Source: a bacterium
GTDB lineage: Bacteria > Patescibacteria > ABY1 > JAGPKW01
Direction: 5' to 3'
NCBI GenBank assembly: GCA_021780535.1
Contig: JAJXYN010000009.1
Coordinates: forward strand, 248,001 to 312,000
DNA: 64,000 nt
The notes beneath the pieces were generated by a model that had not been told where the DNA came from, did no database searches, and saw only the letters and a list, made by a program, of their open reading frames with translations. Positions 8,262 through 17,568 of this stretch are shown here, in pieces (the stretch's first letter is position 1; every line of letters begins with the position of its first letter). The position numbers and the translations under genes are program-made.

Positions 8262-8290
8262 TTTACAAAAACTACAAACTACATTAATCT
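8262..8290 (+). promoter_or_regulatory. Promoter of the diguanylate cyclase gene
   Basis: TTTACA (8262-8267), a 17-bp spacer and TAATCT (8285-8290), about 25 bp before the AAAGGAGG ribosome binding site. Confidence 0.55.
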
Positions 8291-8320
8291 TATAAAGACA
8301 ATTTACAAAGGAGGATTAGA

Positions 8321-9433
8321 ATGATAAATATATTCGCTATAATAATGAAAAATAAAAAAATATTTAAGGCTACAAATTTTTTTATGAATATATTATACGA
8401 AGAAAGATTAAGAAATAAATTATACATTCATGCTGTAATAATCACAATTATTGCACTATCTATAGAGGTAGTAACTTTTTTACTACAATCTCCTAAAGAT
8501 GTGTTGCCATATTTTATTAGATTATTGTTTATTTTTTTATTTGTTTTAATAATTTATATTGCTAAAAGTAAAAAAATATATTTTATATTTTCATTTAATA
8601 TGGCTATATTTTGTTTACTCGTGTACCTTTGGTTTCCGTCTGGTGGCATAAAAAGCATAACAATGTTATTTATGTTTATGAATTTAATAATATCATGGCT
8701 ATTTTTTTCAACAAATAAATTAAAAATCATTACATCAACATTATTACATATTGTAGCTATATATTTCATGATTTTTACAGAATTATATCATCCAGAATGG
8801 GTAACAAATAAATTTCCAACAACGGAAAGCCTTTTACATTATTGGCTATCAGAAGTGTTTATTGGTTTTATTGTTGTTATTGGCTTTCTTGGTCCATTAT
8901 TTAGAGAATCTCTTAAATATATTGAATCTAAAGAAGCTGAAATAGCAGAAGTAAAAAAACTCGCACAGTACGATCCATTAACCAGTGCATTAACTAGATC
9001 ATATATAGTAACACTTATGATTGCTGGCCAAAACGATAATCATCATAAATACACTTTAGCTTTTGTTGATTTGGATAAATTTAAACTAGTTAATGATAAA
9101 CATGGGCATCTTATTGGTGATGAATTATTAATAATAATTGTGGCCTTTTTTAAGAAACACCTTAGAGATGGTGATTGTGTTGCTAGGTGGGGTGGAGATG
9201 AATTTTTGATATTATTTAAAGATACAAATCCTAATATTGCATATCAAAGAATGGATGATATTAGAATGAAAATTTCAAAAGAAGAGTGGACTTCAAAAAA
9301 ATTACACATCACAATTAGTGTTGGTATTGCAGAAATGGAAAGAAATAAGAATATTCAAGATATTATTAAAAAAGCTGATGAAAATCTTTATCAATCAAAA
9401 GAAAATGGTAGAAATAGAGTATCTATGTTGTAA
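8321..9433 (+). CDS. Membrane-bound diguanylate cyclase (GGDEF)
   Basis: The 370-aa protein has about six transmembrane helices (residues 35-195), a short linker helix and a C-terminal GGDEF domain starting near residue 212. The active-site motif is intact (RWGGDEF, 291-295), as is the inhibitory product-binding site RxxD (RDGD, 282-285, five residues before GGDEF). It should therefore condense two GTP to c-di-GMP with feedback inhibition. The N-terminal region resembles 6-TM sensory modules with no obvious ligand. AAAGGAGG precedes the ATG. c-di-GMP enzymes are uncommon in CPR bacteria. It is divergent from the chemoreceptor, sharing a 155-bp intergenic region. Confidence 0.92.
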   Translation: MINIFAIIMKNKKIFKATNFFMNILYEERLRNKLYIHAVIITIIALSIEVVTFLLQSPKDVLPYFIRLLFIFLFVLIIYIAKSKKIYFIFSFNMAIFCLLVYLWFPSGGIKSITMLFMFMNLIISWLFFSTNKLKIITSTLLHIVAIYFMIFTELYHPEWVTNKFPTTESLLHYWLSEVFIGFIVVIGFLGPLFRESLKYIESKEAEIAEVKKLAQYDPLTSALTRSYIVTLMIAGQNDNHHKYTLAFVDLDKFKLVNDKHGHLIGDELLIIIVAFFKKHLRDGDCVARWGGDEFLILFKDTNPNIAYQRMDDIRMKISKEEWTSKKLHITISVGIAEMERNKNIQDIIKKADENLYQSKENGRNRVSML

Positions 9434-9451
9434 ATACGTTTCAACAACTCT

Positions 9452-9486
9452 GGCTAACATGAAAGTGTTAGCCTTATTTTATTTAT
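9452..9486 (+). terminator. Intrinsic terminator after the GGDEF gene
   Basis: GGCTAACA (9452-9459) pairs with TGTTAGCC (9466-9473) and is followed by TTATTTTATTT. Confidence 0.8.
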
Positions 9487-9805
9487 ATTTATTTAGAATA
9501 ATAATATAGGTTTATATTATTTTTTATAATTTATTTTTCAAATTTTTCAATATTATGATATTGTTTTTGTATATTTAATTCAATTTCTTATGGGTACAAA
9601 AAAATATGCAGTGTTAGTGCATATTTTAAAGCTGGCACCATTCTGGCACACAAATTTTTAGACTTGCTTTACTCGTCAAAATTTGGAGCTCGTTTGTAGA
9701 GGACGTTAGAACTAATTTAGCTAATATACACCAGTAGTTCTCACTATATTGATATTATTTTATATTAAAGTAAAATTATAGTTATTAGATAAATAATTAT
9801 AAAAT
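9487..9805. other. Intergenic stretch at the left end of the integrated element
   Basis: No gene is seen. It holds a perfect bidirectional hairpin at 9601-9627 (AAAATATGCA/TGCATATTTT). Near 9682-9705 is a weak partial match to the tRNA-Gly 3' end/recombinase junction at 24173-24196: the shared core is TGGAGC, with 15 of 24 positions identical by eye. This may mark the left attachment site, but the match is too short to settle it. Base composition is slightly less AT-rich around 9640-9740. Confidence 0.3.
9601..9627. terminator. Bidirectional hairpin terminator
   Basis: AAAATATGCA and TGCATATTTT form a 10-bp stem around a 7-nt loop, with A and T runs on both sides. It separates the host GGDEF unit from the element. 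Confidence 0.6.
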
Positions 9806-11227
9806 ATGGACAATGAAGAATTATTAGACAAAATACTTCAAGATAAAATTGAGAATGAAATAATAGAATTCAAGGAAGCTAAAAATAATTTTGATTTAGA
9901 TGATTTAGGAAAATATTTTTCTGCATTAAGCAATGAAGCTAATTTAAATAACGCAAACAATGCGTATCTTGTATTTGGTATTGATGATAATAAAAAAATA
10001 GTTGGGACAACTTGGAAAGATAGTGAAAAGGAAATAAATAAATTAAAAATGTTTATTTCTGAACATACTGCTAATTCAATTACATTTGAAAATATAATAG
10101 TAATAACAAAAGATAAAAAGAGGGTTTTGATATTTGAAATATCTCCAACACCAATAGGAATACCAATGTCTTGGAAGGGGCATTTTTATGGCAGAAATGG
10201 AGAAAGTTTAGTCCCATTAAATATTGATAAAATAGAAAAAATTAGAAAACAAACAAAAATATCATTTGAAAAAGAGATATCAACTGATAATCTAACGGAG
10301 GATGAAGTTCTTGGATTACTTGATTATTCAAAATATTTTAGTTTATTAAGCTTCCCCACACCTAAAACAAGAGAAGGCATAACAAGAAAATTGATTGATG
10401 ATGGTTTTGTTGTTAGAGATGGAAATAGTTTTAAGATAAAAAATTTAGGAGCTATCCTTTTAGCTAATAATTTAAATGATTTTGAAAAAGTAAAAAGAAA
10501 AAAAATAAGAATTATATTATATAAAGGAAAAAATAAAATTGAAACAATAAGAGAAATAGAGATACAAAAAGGTTATGCTGTTGGTTTTACTGATATAGTT
10601 AACAATATAAACACTATATTACCGTCTAATGAAGAGATTTCAAAATTTTTAAGAACAGAAAAAAAGATGTATCCAGAAATAGCCATAAGAGAATTACTAG
10701 CAAACTCATTAGTGCATCAGGATTTCACAGTAACAGGAACAGCACCTATGATTGAAATATTTGATGATAGAATAGAGATAACAAACCCAGGAAGTCCCTT
10801 AATAGATATAAATAGATTTATAGACCACCATCCACAATCTAGAAATGAAGGCGTTGCCAATATAATGAGAATGATAAATATTTGTGAAGAAAGAGGTAGT
10901 GGAATAGATAAAGTAATAGCCAGTATAGAGGTATATCAATTACCACCATTAAAAATAGAAAAATATGAAAATTTTACAAAAGTGATACTCTATTCTGATA
11001 AAAGATTATCTTATATGGACAAGAATGATAAAATAAGAGCTTGCTATCAACACTGTTGTTTAAAGTATGTTGGTAACGAAATAATGACAAATGCCACATT
11101 AAGAGAGAGACTTGGAATAAAAAGTGAAAACTATTCTACCGTTTCTAGAATAATAAGAGATACTATAGAACAGGGCTTAATAAAAGAATATAAAAATAAG
11201 GAATATATACCATTTTGGGCTTCTTGA
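9806..11227 (+). CDS. AlbA_2 (Schlafen-type) DNA-binding and HATPase_c_4 domain protein
   Basis: The 473-aa protein has an N-terminal AlbA_2 domain (EIIEFKEAKNNFD, then AYLVFGIDDNKKIVG and FYGRNGES). A GHKL-type ATPase-like segment follows (AIRELLANSLVHQDF, then FDDRIEITNPG, then NEGVANIMRMINICEERGSG). The C-terminus is a winged-helix-like segment (about residues 405-473), with a Cys cluster CYQHCC near 412. Such proteins are often annotated as RecG-like or transcriptional regulators and recur beside restriction systems and on mobile elements. It converges on the mod-res operon and shares a bidirectional terminator with it. A regulatory or defence role is plausible; the true activity is unknown. 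Confidence 0.82.
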   Translation: MDNEELLDKILQDKIENEIIEFKEAKNNFDLDDLGKYFSALSNEANLNNANNAYLVFGIDDNKKIVGTTWKDSEKEINKLKMFISEHTANSITFENIIVITKDKKRVLIFEISPTPIGIPMSWKGHFYGRNGESLVPLNIDKIEKIRKQTKISFEKEISTDNLTEDEVLGLLDYSKYFSLLSFPTPKTREGITRKLIDDGFVVRDGNSFKIKNLGAILLANNLNDFEKVKRKKIRIILYKGKNKIETIREIEIQKGYAVGFTDIVNNINTILPSNEEISKFLRTEKKMYPEIAIRELLANSLVHQDFTVTGTAPMIEIFDDRIEITNPGSPLIDINRFIDHHPQSRNEGVANIMRMINICEERGSGIDKVIASIEVYQLPPLKIEKYENFTKVILYSDKRLSYMDKNDKIRACYQHCCLKYVGNEIMTNATLRERLGIKSENYSTVSRIIRDTIEQGLIKEYKNKEYIPFWAS

Positions 11228-11264
11228 TGTGATTTTATATATAACAATATAAAACAATATAAAA

Positions 11265-11292
11265 AAAATATGCTAATTTTAGCATATTTTTT
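11265..11292. terminator. Bidirectional terminator between convergent units
   Basis: AAAATATGCTAA (11265-11276) and TTAGCATATTTT (11279-11290) form a near-perfect stem with A and T runs on both sides. It serves the AlbA_2 gene and the end of the leftward defence operon. Confidence 0.8.
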
Positions 11293-11343
11293 ATGTGACT
11301 GGAATGTGATTTTAATAAATTATTATCTAAAATAAGGTATTTT

Positions 11344-11805
11344 TTATTTAAACTCATTAACAATAAATTTATGTATATTTTTATCTTTTATTTTTCTTAA
11401 ATATTTTAATAGCAAATCATAAGCTTTGTGTTCTTTATTCTTAGACCAAACAATATTATTATCCTCTCTTATTATATCTGAACTTAAAAAGTTTTTTAAA
11501 ACATCTAAATCTGAGAAATAAGGCACTATGAGTTTATCAAATACTGTATTGTAGTGAGCACCCCAACTACACTCTATAAAATGTTTTAGTAACTTTTCTG
11601 AATTGTAATTTACTATACATTTTAGAGCTAATTTATCTGCATAGATACAATCAGAATATAACACTAAAAAATCATCATCTTTCCCTAATAGTTTTATTAT
11701 ACTACTAAAACTAAAACCACAATTTAGACAACCATTTTCAGTGTCTTGCAAAGTAATTTTTGTATCACATTTTGGACAAATTAAATATTTTTCAAAAATA
11801 CCCAT
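11344..11805 (-). CDS. Zinc-ribbon protein of the R-M operon, unknown function
   Basis: A 153-aa protein with an N-terminal four-cysteine zinc ribbon (CPKCDTKI, then CLNCGFSF, residues 10-31). A helical, acidic/aromatic C-terminal region follows (LKHFIECSWGAHYNTVFDKL, then LLLKYLRKIKDK). I do not recognise the C-terminal part. It is the last gene of the leftward mod-res operon, 10 bp after the small coiled-coil gene. A zinc ribbon beside nucleases often means nucleic-acid or protein contact, so it may be a specificity or control subunit. This is inference from context only. Confidence 0.72.
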   Translation of the reverse strand: MGIFEKYLICPKCDTKITLQDTENGCLNCGFSFSSIIKLLGKDDDFLVLYSDCIYADKLALKCIVNYNSEKLLKHFIECSWGAHYNTVFDKLIVPYFSDLDVLKNFLSSDIIREDNNIVWSKNKEHKAYDLLLKYLRKIKDKNIHKFIVNEFK

Positions 11806-11815
11806 TTTTATTAAA

Positions 11816-12100
11816 TTATTTTATTGGACTAAATATATCTTTTTGTTTTTTATATTGTTGTTCTTGGATAGCTTCTAAACTTTTTTCCATTATCTTCTTT
11901 CTATAAGCTAGTATCTCTTCTCTATAAAAAAGAAAGTAATTTAGTTTAGCATTTTTAGAATAATCTGCTAATTGTTCTAAGTCATTAGCTAAAGCCTCTA
12001 TTCTTTTTACTGTTTTTTCTGCTTTTTTTATTATTATATCCTGCTTCTTTAGAAATACTTTTTCATTTTTTTCTATTTGGTCAAATCTTCTTGGTGGCAT
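11816..12100 (-). CDS. Small coiled-coil protein of the R-M operon
   Basis: A 94-aa, strongly charged helical protein (KKQDIIIKKAEKTVKRIEAL, then YRKKIMEKSLEAIQEQQ) expected to form a coiled coil, with one break at residues 50-58. No family is recognised. It lies 18 bp after the DUF2779 gene and 10 bp before the zinc-ribbon gene, all in one direction, so it is very likely co-transcribed with the R-M genes. It may be a structural partner or inhibitor of the nuclease. Sequence alone does not decide. Confidence 0.68.
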   Translation of the reverse strand: MPPRRFDQIEKNEKVFLKKQDIIIKKAEKTVKRIEALANDLEQLADYSKNAKLNYFLFYREEILAYRKKIMEKSLEAIQEQQYKKQKDIFSPIK

Positions 12101-12118
12101 ATTCTTTTATTATTATAA

Positions 12119-13588
12119 TTATATATTATTTAAATAATTCAATATCTTAACCATAGCAAGCGTATCAAGATGACAATAAGTAGTTAAATCCTTATGTATT
12201 TTATCTCTATCTTCCTGAGTAAATCTTTCTTCTAATATCATCTCTCTCCAACTATTTGAAGCCGTCATTCCTTCTTTAATATTAAGCTCTTTGTATGATA
12301 ATTCTGGAACAAGTATTGGGAGAACTTTTTTAATAGACCAACTTCCGTGAAATCTTCCGTCTACATAATAAGCATCGTGGAATATGTCCATTAAATCAAA
12401 TACTCTTTCATTTACATTTAACAAGAAATTATTGTAATTAGGATATCTTTCAGCCATTTCTCTATTACAACCCATTTCAAAAGATTTATTCCATACAATT
12501 ACGCTCCCATTATCATCTTTTATTATTTCTTTTAATGTTTTAACTAAATCTATAGAAGGGTCAGTATTTTCTTTTCCTAGAAATTCAAAATGTTCTAATT
12601 CTGAATATGGGGTTTGTTGTATGTGTAATGAATATTGAAATACAACTCTTTGGTATGGCTTATATCCATTAAACATAGGAATAGCTGGGTTTAAAGTTTC
12701 GTAATCAAGAAAATATAAAGGATATTTTAATTTAGATAATTCTTCCTTTATTTTATCTTTCTCTATATGAGGTTTTCCTGTATTTAAACTCTCTACATAG
12801 TATTTCTTTAAATCATTTGTAAGATAACTATCAGGTATATCTTTAGCGTGTATTATTCCTTCATCAATTAAATTCATTAACTTATTCTCTCTGAATTGAA
12901 AGTTATAAATACTATCATCAGGAATATCTTTTTGGCAGTAATCTATAAAATTACAAGTTTCTGGATTTTTACATTGAGAAAGTATTTCAACATTAAGTTC
13001 TTCTTTAAATGTAAGAACTTCTTTTAATTTACTTATTTCATTTTTAACTTCTTCTAGTTTTTCTATAACTTCTATAGTCTTGTTTTCAATACTAAAATAT
13101 TGATTTATATCTATTTCACCATTTCTAATATATTGATTATTAACGTGAACTACATAAGTTTCACCAATACTTAATCCTTGTTTTTCTAATACAATCTTTT
13201 GAAAAGCTAAATCTTTAATATGTTGTTTATCTACTTCTGTAGTAGCTTTAATTTCATATATATCAAACTTATTTGTTTCGTTATTAAATTTTAATATATC
13301 AGAACGACAATATAACTCATCAACAATAAAAGTGGCTTGATGAATGATTTTAGCACCTTCTTTAATATATTTTTCTGTTTCTAAGCTACCTTGAAGTTTA
13401 TCCTCTGTAATTATCTTATCTTTACTATCAAATAACTTATATGCGAGAGTTTCAACTTGATATCCTTCTTCTATTTTAAGTTGTTCATTTTTATCTGGAG
13501 GTAATACTAAATCTGGTCTATTGATAAATAGCCAAGCAAATTTAGGACATTGTATAAAACGTAGATAGTCGGATTTTGTTATTAACAT
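12119..13588 (-). CDS. DUF2779 protein: Cas4-like nuclease joined to DnaQ-like exonuclease domain
   Basis: The 489-aa protein begins with the RecB/Cas4 signature LRFIQCPKFAWLF. RSDILKF and then YEIKAT follow, which form a PD-(D/E)xK core. The trio CKNPETC...YC near residue 210, with the N-terminal Cys, makes four cysteines of a Cas4-type Fe-S cluster. The second half has the DEDD exonuclease pattern: YFLDYETLNP, then VIVWNKSFEMG, then YCHLDTLAM at the end. It would thus combine two nuclease folds. Its stop-start junction with res leaves no spacer, so it is translated with the R-M enzyme. A 5' or 3' end-processing role in defence is inferred; there is no CRISPR array. Confidence 0.82.
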   Translation of the reverse strand: MLITKSDYLRFIQCPKFAWLFINRPDLVLPPDKNEQLKIEEGYQVETLAYKLFDSKDKIITEDKLQGSLETEKYIKEGAKIIHQATFIVDELYCRSDILKFNNETNKFDIYEIKATTEVDKQHIKDLAFQKIVLEKQGLSIGETYVVHVNNQYIRNGEIDINQYFSIENKTIEVIEKLEEVKNEISKLKEVLTFKEELNVEILSQCKNPETCNFIDYCQKDIPDDSIYNFQFRENKLMNLIDEGIIHAKDIPDSYLTNDLKKYYVESLNTGKPHIEKDKIKEELSKLKYPLYFLDYETLNPAIPMFNGYKPYQRVVFQYSLHIQQTPYSELEHFEFLGKENTDPSIDLVKTLKEIIKDDNGSVIVWNKSFEMGCNREMAERYPNYNNFLLNVNERVFDLMDIFHDAYYVDGRFHGSWSIKKVLPILVPELSYKELNIKEGMTASNSWREMILEERFTQEDRDKIHKDLTTYCHLDTLAMVKILNYLNNI

Positions 13589-15832
13589 TTAGTTTAAACT
13601 TATAAGATTGCCGTTACTAACTTCATATACATCATTTGTGTTTAATTTAAATAATCTACCGTTTTCTTTTGGTATAACTATACCACCAAATAATTTATTA
13701 TTTCCAGCTTCTTTTATATATTCCTGTAGGGCTTCTGCTTTTAACTTTGTTTCTAATTGTTCTGCTGTTATTCCTTCTTTTGTATCAAAAATACCAATTC
13801 TTTCATCTTTATATTTTACTATAAAATCTGGATAAAAACCTTTTAGCTCATTATTCATTTTATAAGTTATTCCAAAAAATATTTTATTTCCTTGTCCATT
13901 TTTAAACCACCACTCAATCTCACTACTTTGTTCCAAATAATTATTTATAAAGTCATTTTCAGTTTTCCATTTATTATCTAAAAAACAAGGACTTAATATA
14001 CATTTATCAAAATTGTTTTCATTAAACGTATCTGGGTATGATAAATATTCCGGTACGTTAAATATTGTTTCAATAGGTTCTTTTATTTTTATTTCTCTTG
14101 ATTTTATATATTCATCTTTTGATTTATTTATTAAATCTATAAAAAAACTCTGATTTGTTAATACGATACTTTGTATATCTAATCTACTTTTATTTTGTTC
14201 TTCAAATCCAAGATATTTTTCAAAAAGTTCATATATTGATTGCTCTAATATCCCAGTAGACCTAGATTGTTGAAATGGAGCACATAAAGAGCTTAAAAAT
14301 GAGTAAAATAATACTTTTACATATGAATATGATTGTTTAAATTCTTCTTTTTTATCACCACTCAAAAAGATTTTGTTATCTATTTCATCTATATTTGAAA
14401 ATCCTAAATTTGTTATAATTTTTGTATTTAGTTCTTTATTAAAATCAATAAATTTATTTGCTATGTTTATGTTTTCTTTACTTTTTTCTATATCATAAAA
14501 TCCATTTATTTTATTAAAAAACTCTTTATGTAAAAATGGTCTAAATTCTAACTTTAAATCATTGTAATCAATTCTAGGTAAATAGTATGATTTTAGATTT
14601 ATGTTTGAGTATAAATTTTTTCTTTTTGCTTCTTTTCTTTTTATGTATTCTTGGGCAACACCTTCAGCAATAGAAATATTTTCTATATTTGTATATAAAT
14701 AAGCTTTATTTAAATCTTCATTTTGGTAATGCTTTAGTTCTGGCATTCTCATTATTCTACCAACTGTTTGTATTTCAAAAATTTGACTTCCTGTTTCTCT
14801 GAATTTAATTAAAATTTGAGCCCTTGGACAATCCCAACCAGTCGCTATTGCTTGTTTAAAGATTAAAGCATCTATAATACTGCTATTTCTATCTATTTCT
14901 TCTAAATTCACTTTATCTTCTGAAAGCCACAAAGATAATCTTTTATTTTCTTCTGTTATATTAAATTTATTTTTTAAAATATCTTTAATTTCATCAATTT
15001 TTTGTTTGTCTAAATCACTTAAAGTACTCTTTTCATTTGGTAATTGAATTAAAATAAGAGGATTTATATTAGAATTATTTTTTAAATATAAATCTTTTAA
15101 ATATTTTTGTTTTTTAATAGCTTCCTCTATTATTGCTTCATCTATAATTAAATTTCTATCATTTTTTAACTCTGGATTTATAATAACTTCTTTTTTTATC
15201 ATTTGTTCATCAATAACATCCTGTAATTCTACGTCAACATTCGGGTTTTCTTCTGGTGTTGCGGAAATATCTATTTGTAGTTTTGGTTGAATAATTTCAT
15301 CTATTATTTTTTTACTATCTATCGTCATATGTAAATGACTTTCGTCTATAATAAGAATAATTGTTCTACCTTCATCTTTTGCGTTTGTTATAAAATTTTT
15401 TAAATTTCTGTTATATTCATTATCCGCCATAAAAATATTAGTATAATCACCAGATTGTATACCTTTTTCAGGATTATCCTGTTTTGCTTTATTTCTTATT
15501 TTTTCCCAATTTATAAAAAGTATCTCATTTTGTTTTAATATATTATCTTGGACATCTTCTAAATTTGAAAACTTAAAAACACCATTATTTATTATAGATT
15601 GAAGTCTATTTTTACTTTGATTATGTAATTCGTGTATAGATAACCAAACAAAGCTAAAATTACCTTGTATTTCTTTAGTAAATCTTTCTAGATATTTTGC
15701 TATCATAACTGTTTTTCCAGAGCCGGTAGGAGCTTTAAATACTATTTTTCTGTTATCATTTTTATTTAAAAATTTCACAGTCTCTTCAAAAAGTTCGTTT
15801 ATAGCTTTTATTTGATAATTTTTTAATTCCAT
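13589..15832 (-). CDS. res: Type III restriction enzyme Res subunit (SF2 helicase plus endonuclease)
   Basis: The 747-aa protein has SF2 helicase motifs: Walker A FKAPTGSGKTVMI (about 33-45), the DEAH-box variant IIDESH, DISATPEE, and motif VI TVGRIMRMPE preceded by ATGWDCPRAQ. A C-terminal PD-(D/E)xK endonuclease follows (YPDFIV, then GIFDTKEG). This is the ATP-dependent translocase/nuclease of type III restriction systems; it needs Mod for recognition. It is shorter than typical Res (about 900-1000 aa), mainly between helicase and nuclease. Only 3 bp separate it from mod. Its active-site motifs look intact. Confidence 0.9.
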   Translation of the reverse strand: MELKNYQIKAINELFEETVKFLNKNDNRKIVFKAPTGSGKTVMIAKYLERFTKEIQGNFSFVWLSIHELHNQSKNRLQSIINNGVFKFSNLEDVQDNILKQNEILFINWEKIRNKAKQDNPEKGIQSGDYTNIFMADNEYNRNLKNFITNAKDEGRTIILIIDESHLHMTIDSKKIIDEIIQPKLQIDISATPEENPNVDVELQDVIDEQMIKKEVIINPELKNDRNLIIDEAIIEEAIKKQKYLKDLYLKNNSNINPLILIQLPNEKSTLSDLDKQKIDEIKDILKNKFNITEENKRLSLWLSEDKVNLEEIDRNSSIIDALIFKQAIATGWDCPRAQILIKFRETGSQIFEIQTVGRIMRMPELKHYQNEDLNKAYLYTNIENISIAEGVAQEYIKRKEAKRKNLYSNINLKSYYLPRIDYNDLKLEFRPFLHKEFFNKINGFYDIEKSKENINIANKFIDFNKELNTKIITNLGFSNIDEIDNKIFLSGDKKEEFKQSYSYVKVLFYSFLSSLCAPFQQSRSTGILEQSIYELFEKYLGFEEQNKSRLDIQSIVLTNQSFFIDLINKSKDEYIKSREIKIKEPIETIFNVPEYLSYPDTFNENNFDKCILSPCFLDNKWKTENDFINNYLEQSSEIEWWFKNGQGNKIFFGITYKMNNELKGFYPDFIVKYKDERIGIFDTKEGITAEQLETKLKAEALQEYIKEAGNNKLFGGIVIPKENGRLFKLNTNDVYEVSNGNLISLN

Positions 15833-15835
15833 ATT

Positions 15836-17539
15836 TTAAAAATTAAATATCTTCTTATATGTTTCTAGTATTGGGTCTGGTATATCTTCCAATTCCAAAT
15901 TCAAATTTAAATGTTCCAATTCTTGTTTAAAATTTATTTTTGATGGAGAAAATATATACATTTTAATCTTCTTATGTTCTAATTTTAATAAGTCTTTTTT
16001 AAATTCATCAAACATAAATAAATCAAATAAAATAGCTAGATAGATATCTTTATTTTGATAAATTTTTATCATTTTTCCATTTTTTACAACACTAAAACAA
16101 TCCTCTTTTAAACAAAGAATTTCTGTTGACCTATTAACCATTTTTTTTCTTAAGTCATCTGTTATTTTATCTAAATTTATAAAATCTGTTTTTAAATATT
16201 TTAGATTTCCTTTGAGGGCTTTTATTGTTTTGCCCTTTTTGTTTTTATAGCCCTCTATTACTTTTTTTATTCTTAAATAACATATATCTTCGCATATTTT
16301 ATGTTCAGATTTTTCATCGCCATTATTTGTACATAGTATAAATTTTCTATTCCCATTATCTTCATTATTTAATTCCAAAACAGCTTGTCCCGTTGTTCCT
16401 GAACCAGCAAAAAAATCTAAAACAGTTATGTTATTATTTTTATTTGTAATTGAAATTAAATGTTTAATAAGTTCTTTTGGTTTAGAAAAAGGAAAATCAA
16501 TATCTAGTTTAATAAGTTCTTTTGAGCCCATAGAGTTTGGCATATCAATAAAAGTAAGTGGCTTCATACCAGCTTCTTGTCTTTCGTGTAAATAAATTTT
16601 TGTGTAAACATTCCATATAGACCTTTTACCACTCTCATCTATTAAAGGAGATGTTTTTGTTTTTAGAAAAACAACTCTATTTTCTTCTAATTTTGATTTA
16701 AATGTAGATGGTATCCATCTAAACATTTTATTTTCAAAAGGAGTTGTAACCTTTGTTCCGTCTGGGCACTCTATAAAATATCTCTGATTTGGACGTTTAT
16801 CTAGACTTGGCATATATAAAGATACTAAATTATATTTTCCTCTATCATCTGAATATTTAAATAATTTTATATATTCAGAACTTTCTTGAGCTTCAGCATC
16901 GTTAAATTCTTCTAATAAATCTATATTTTTTGCATAACAAAGAATGTAATCTGTTGAGGGAGAAAAAAATCTACCCTTATTACTTGTTTCTTTTTGTTTT
17001 CTAACTACATTTGCTAAAAAATTTTGTTCTCCAAATATTTCATCGCATAATATCTTTAATTGATACAATTCATCATCTCCAATTGAAATAAATATAACCC
17101 CATTATTATTTAGAAGTTCCTTAGCTAATTTCAATCTTTTATTCATAAAAGATAACCACTTAGAATGTCTAAATCTATCTTCTTTATCAACAAATACATC
17201 ATTATAAATGAAATCTTTATTCCCAGTATTGTATGGTGGGTCAATATATATAACATCTATTTTTTCTTTATGTGTATAGCTTAACACAGACAAAGAATGA
17301 TAATTATCTCCTTCTATAAGTATGTTCATACTATCATTTATATCAGATATTACATCATTATAATTATCTTTTTTCTTCTCACTTAAAACAGGAAGGGATA
17401 TTTCAGATTGTTTTTCAAAAATCTCTTTTTTATCTTCCCATATTAAACCATACCTCTTATTTTTTTTAACAGTTTTTATTTGTTTTTTTAACTTTTCTAT
17501 CTCATTTAATAATTCTTGTTCTTTTTGATTGTTTTGCAT
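15836..17539 (-). CDS. mod: Type III DNA methyltransferase (Mod), beta-class adenine methylase
   Basis: The protein is 567 aa from the ATG at 17539. The motif order is that of beta-class N6-adenine methylases: the catalytic DPPYNTG (in VIYIDPPYNTGNKDF) comes before the AdoMet-binding FAGSGTTGQAVLE. The region between them is the target-recognition domain, so the recognition site cannot be read from the sequence. The N-terminus is a coiled coil (QEQELLNEIEKLKKQIKT). An upstream GTG (17554) would add five residues, but it lies inside the U-run of a structured leader, so the ATG is preferred. Mod alone methylates; with Res it restricts unmodified DNA. Confidence 0.9.
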   Translation of the reverse strand: MQNNQKEQELLNEIEKLKKQIKTVKKNKRYGLIWEDKKEIFEKQSEISLPVLSEKKKDNYNDVISDINDSMNILIEGDNYHSLSVLSYTHKEKIDVIYIDPPYNTGNKDFIYNDVFVDKEDRFRHSKWLSFMNKRLKLAKELLNNNGVIFISIGDDELYQLKILCDEIFGEQNFLANVVRKQKETSNKGRFFSPSTDYILCYAKNIDLLEEFNDAEAQESSEYIKLFKYSDDRGKYNLVSLYMPSLDKRPNQRYFIECPDGTKVTTPFENKMFRWIPSTFKSKLEENRVVFLKTKTSPLIDESGKRSIWNVYTKIYLHERQEAGMKPLTFIDMPNSMGSKELIKLDIDFPFSKPKELIKHLISITNKNNNITVLDFFAGSGTTGQAVLELNNEDNGNRKFILCTNNGDEKSEHKICEDICYLRIKKVIEGYKNKKGKTIKALKGNLKYLKTDFINLDKITDDLRKKMVNRSTEILCLKEDCFSVVKNGKMIKIYQNKDIYLAILFDLFMFDEFKKDLLKLEHKKIKMYIFSPSKINFKQELEHLNLNLELEDIPDPILETYKKIFNF

Positions 17540-17568
17540 AAAAAAATCGGACACCTGACTAGTTAGCT

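Noticed and set aside
12119..13588. Cas4-like domain as a sign of a CRISPR-Cas locus
   Set aside because: No direct-repeat array and no Cas1, Cas2 or effector gene are in the window; the protein fits DUF2779 better.
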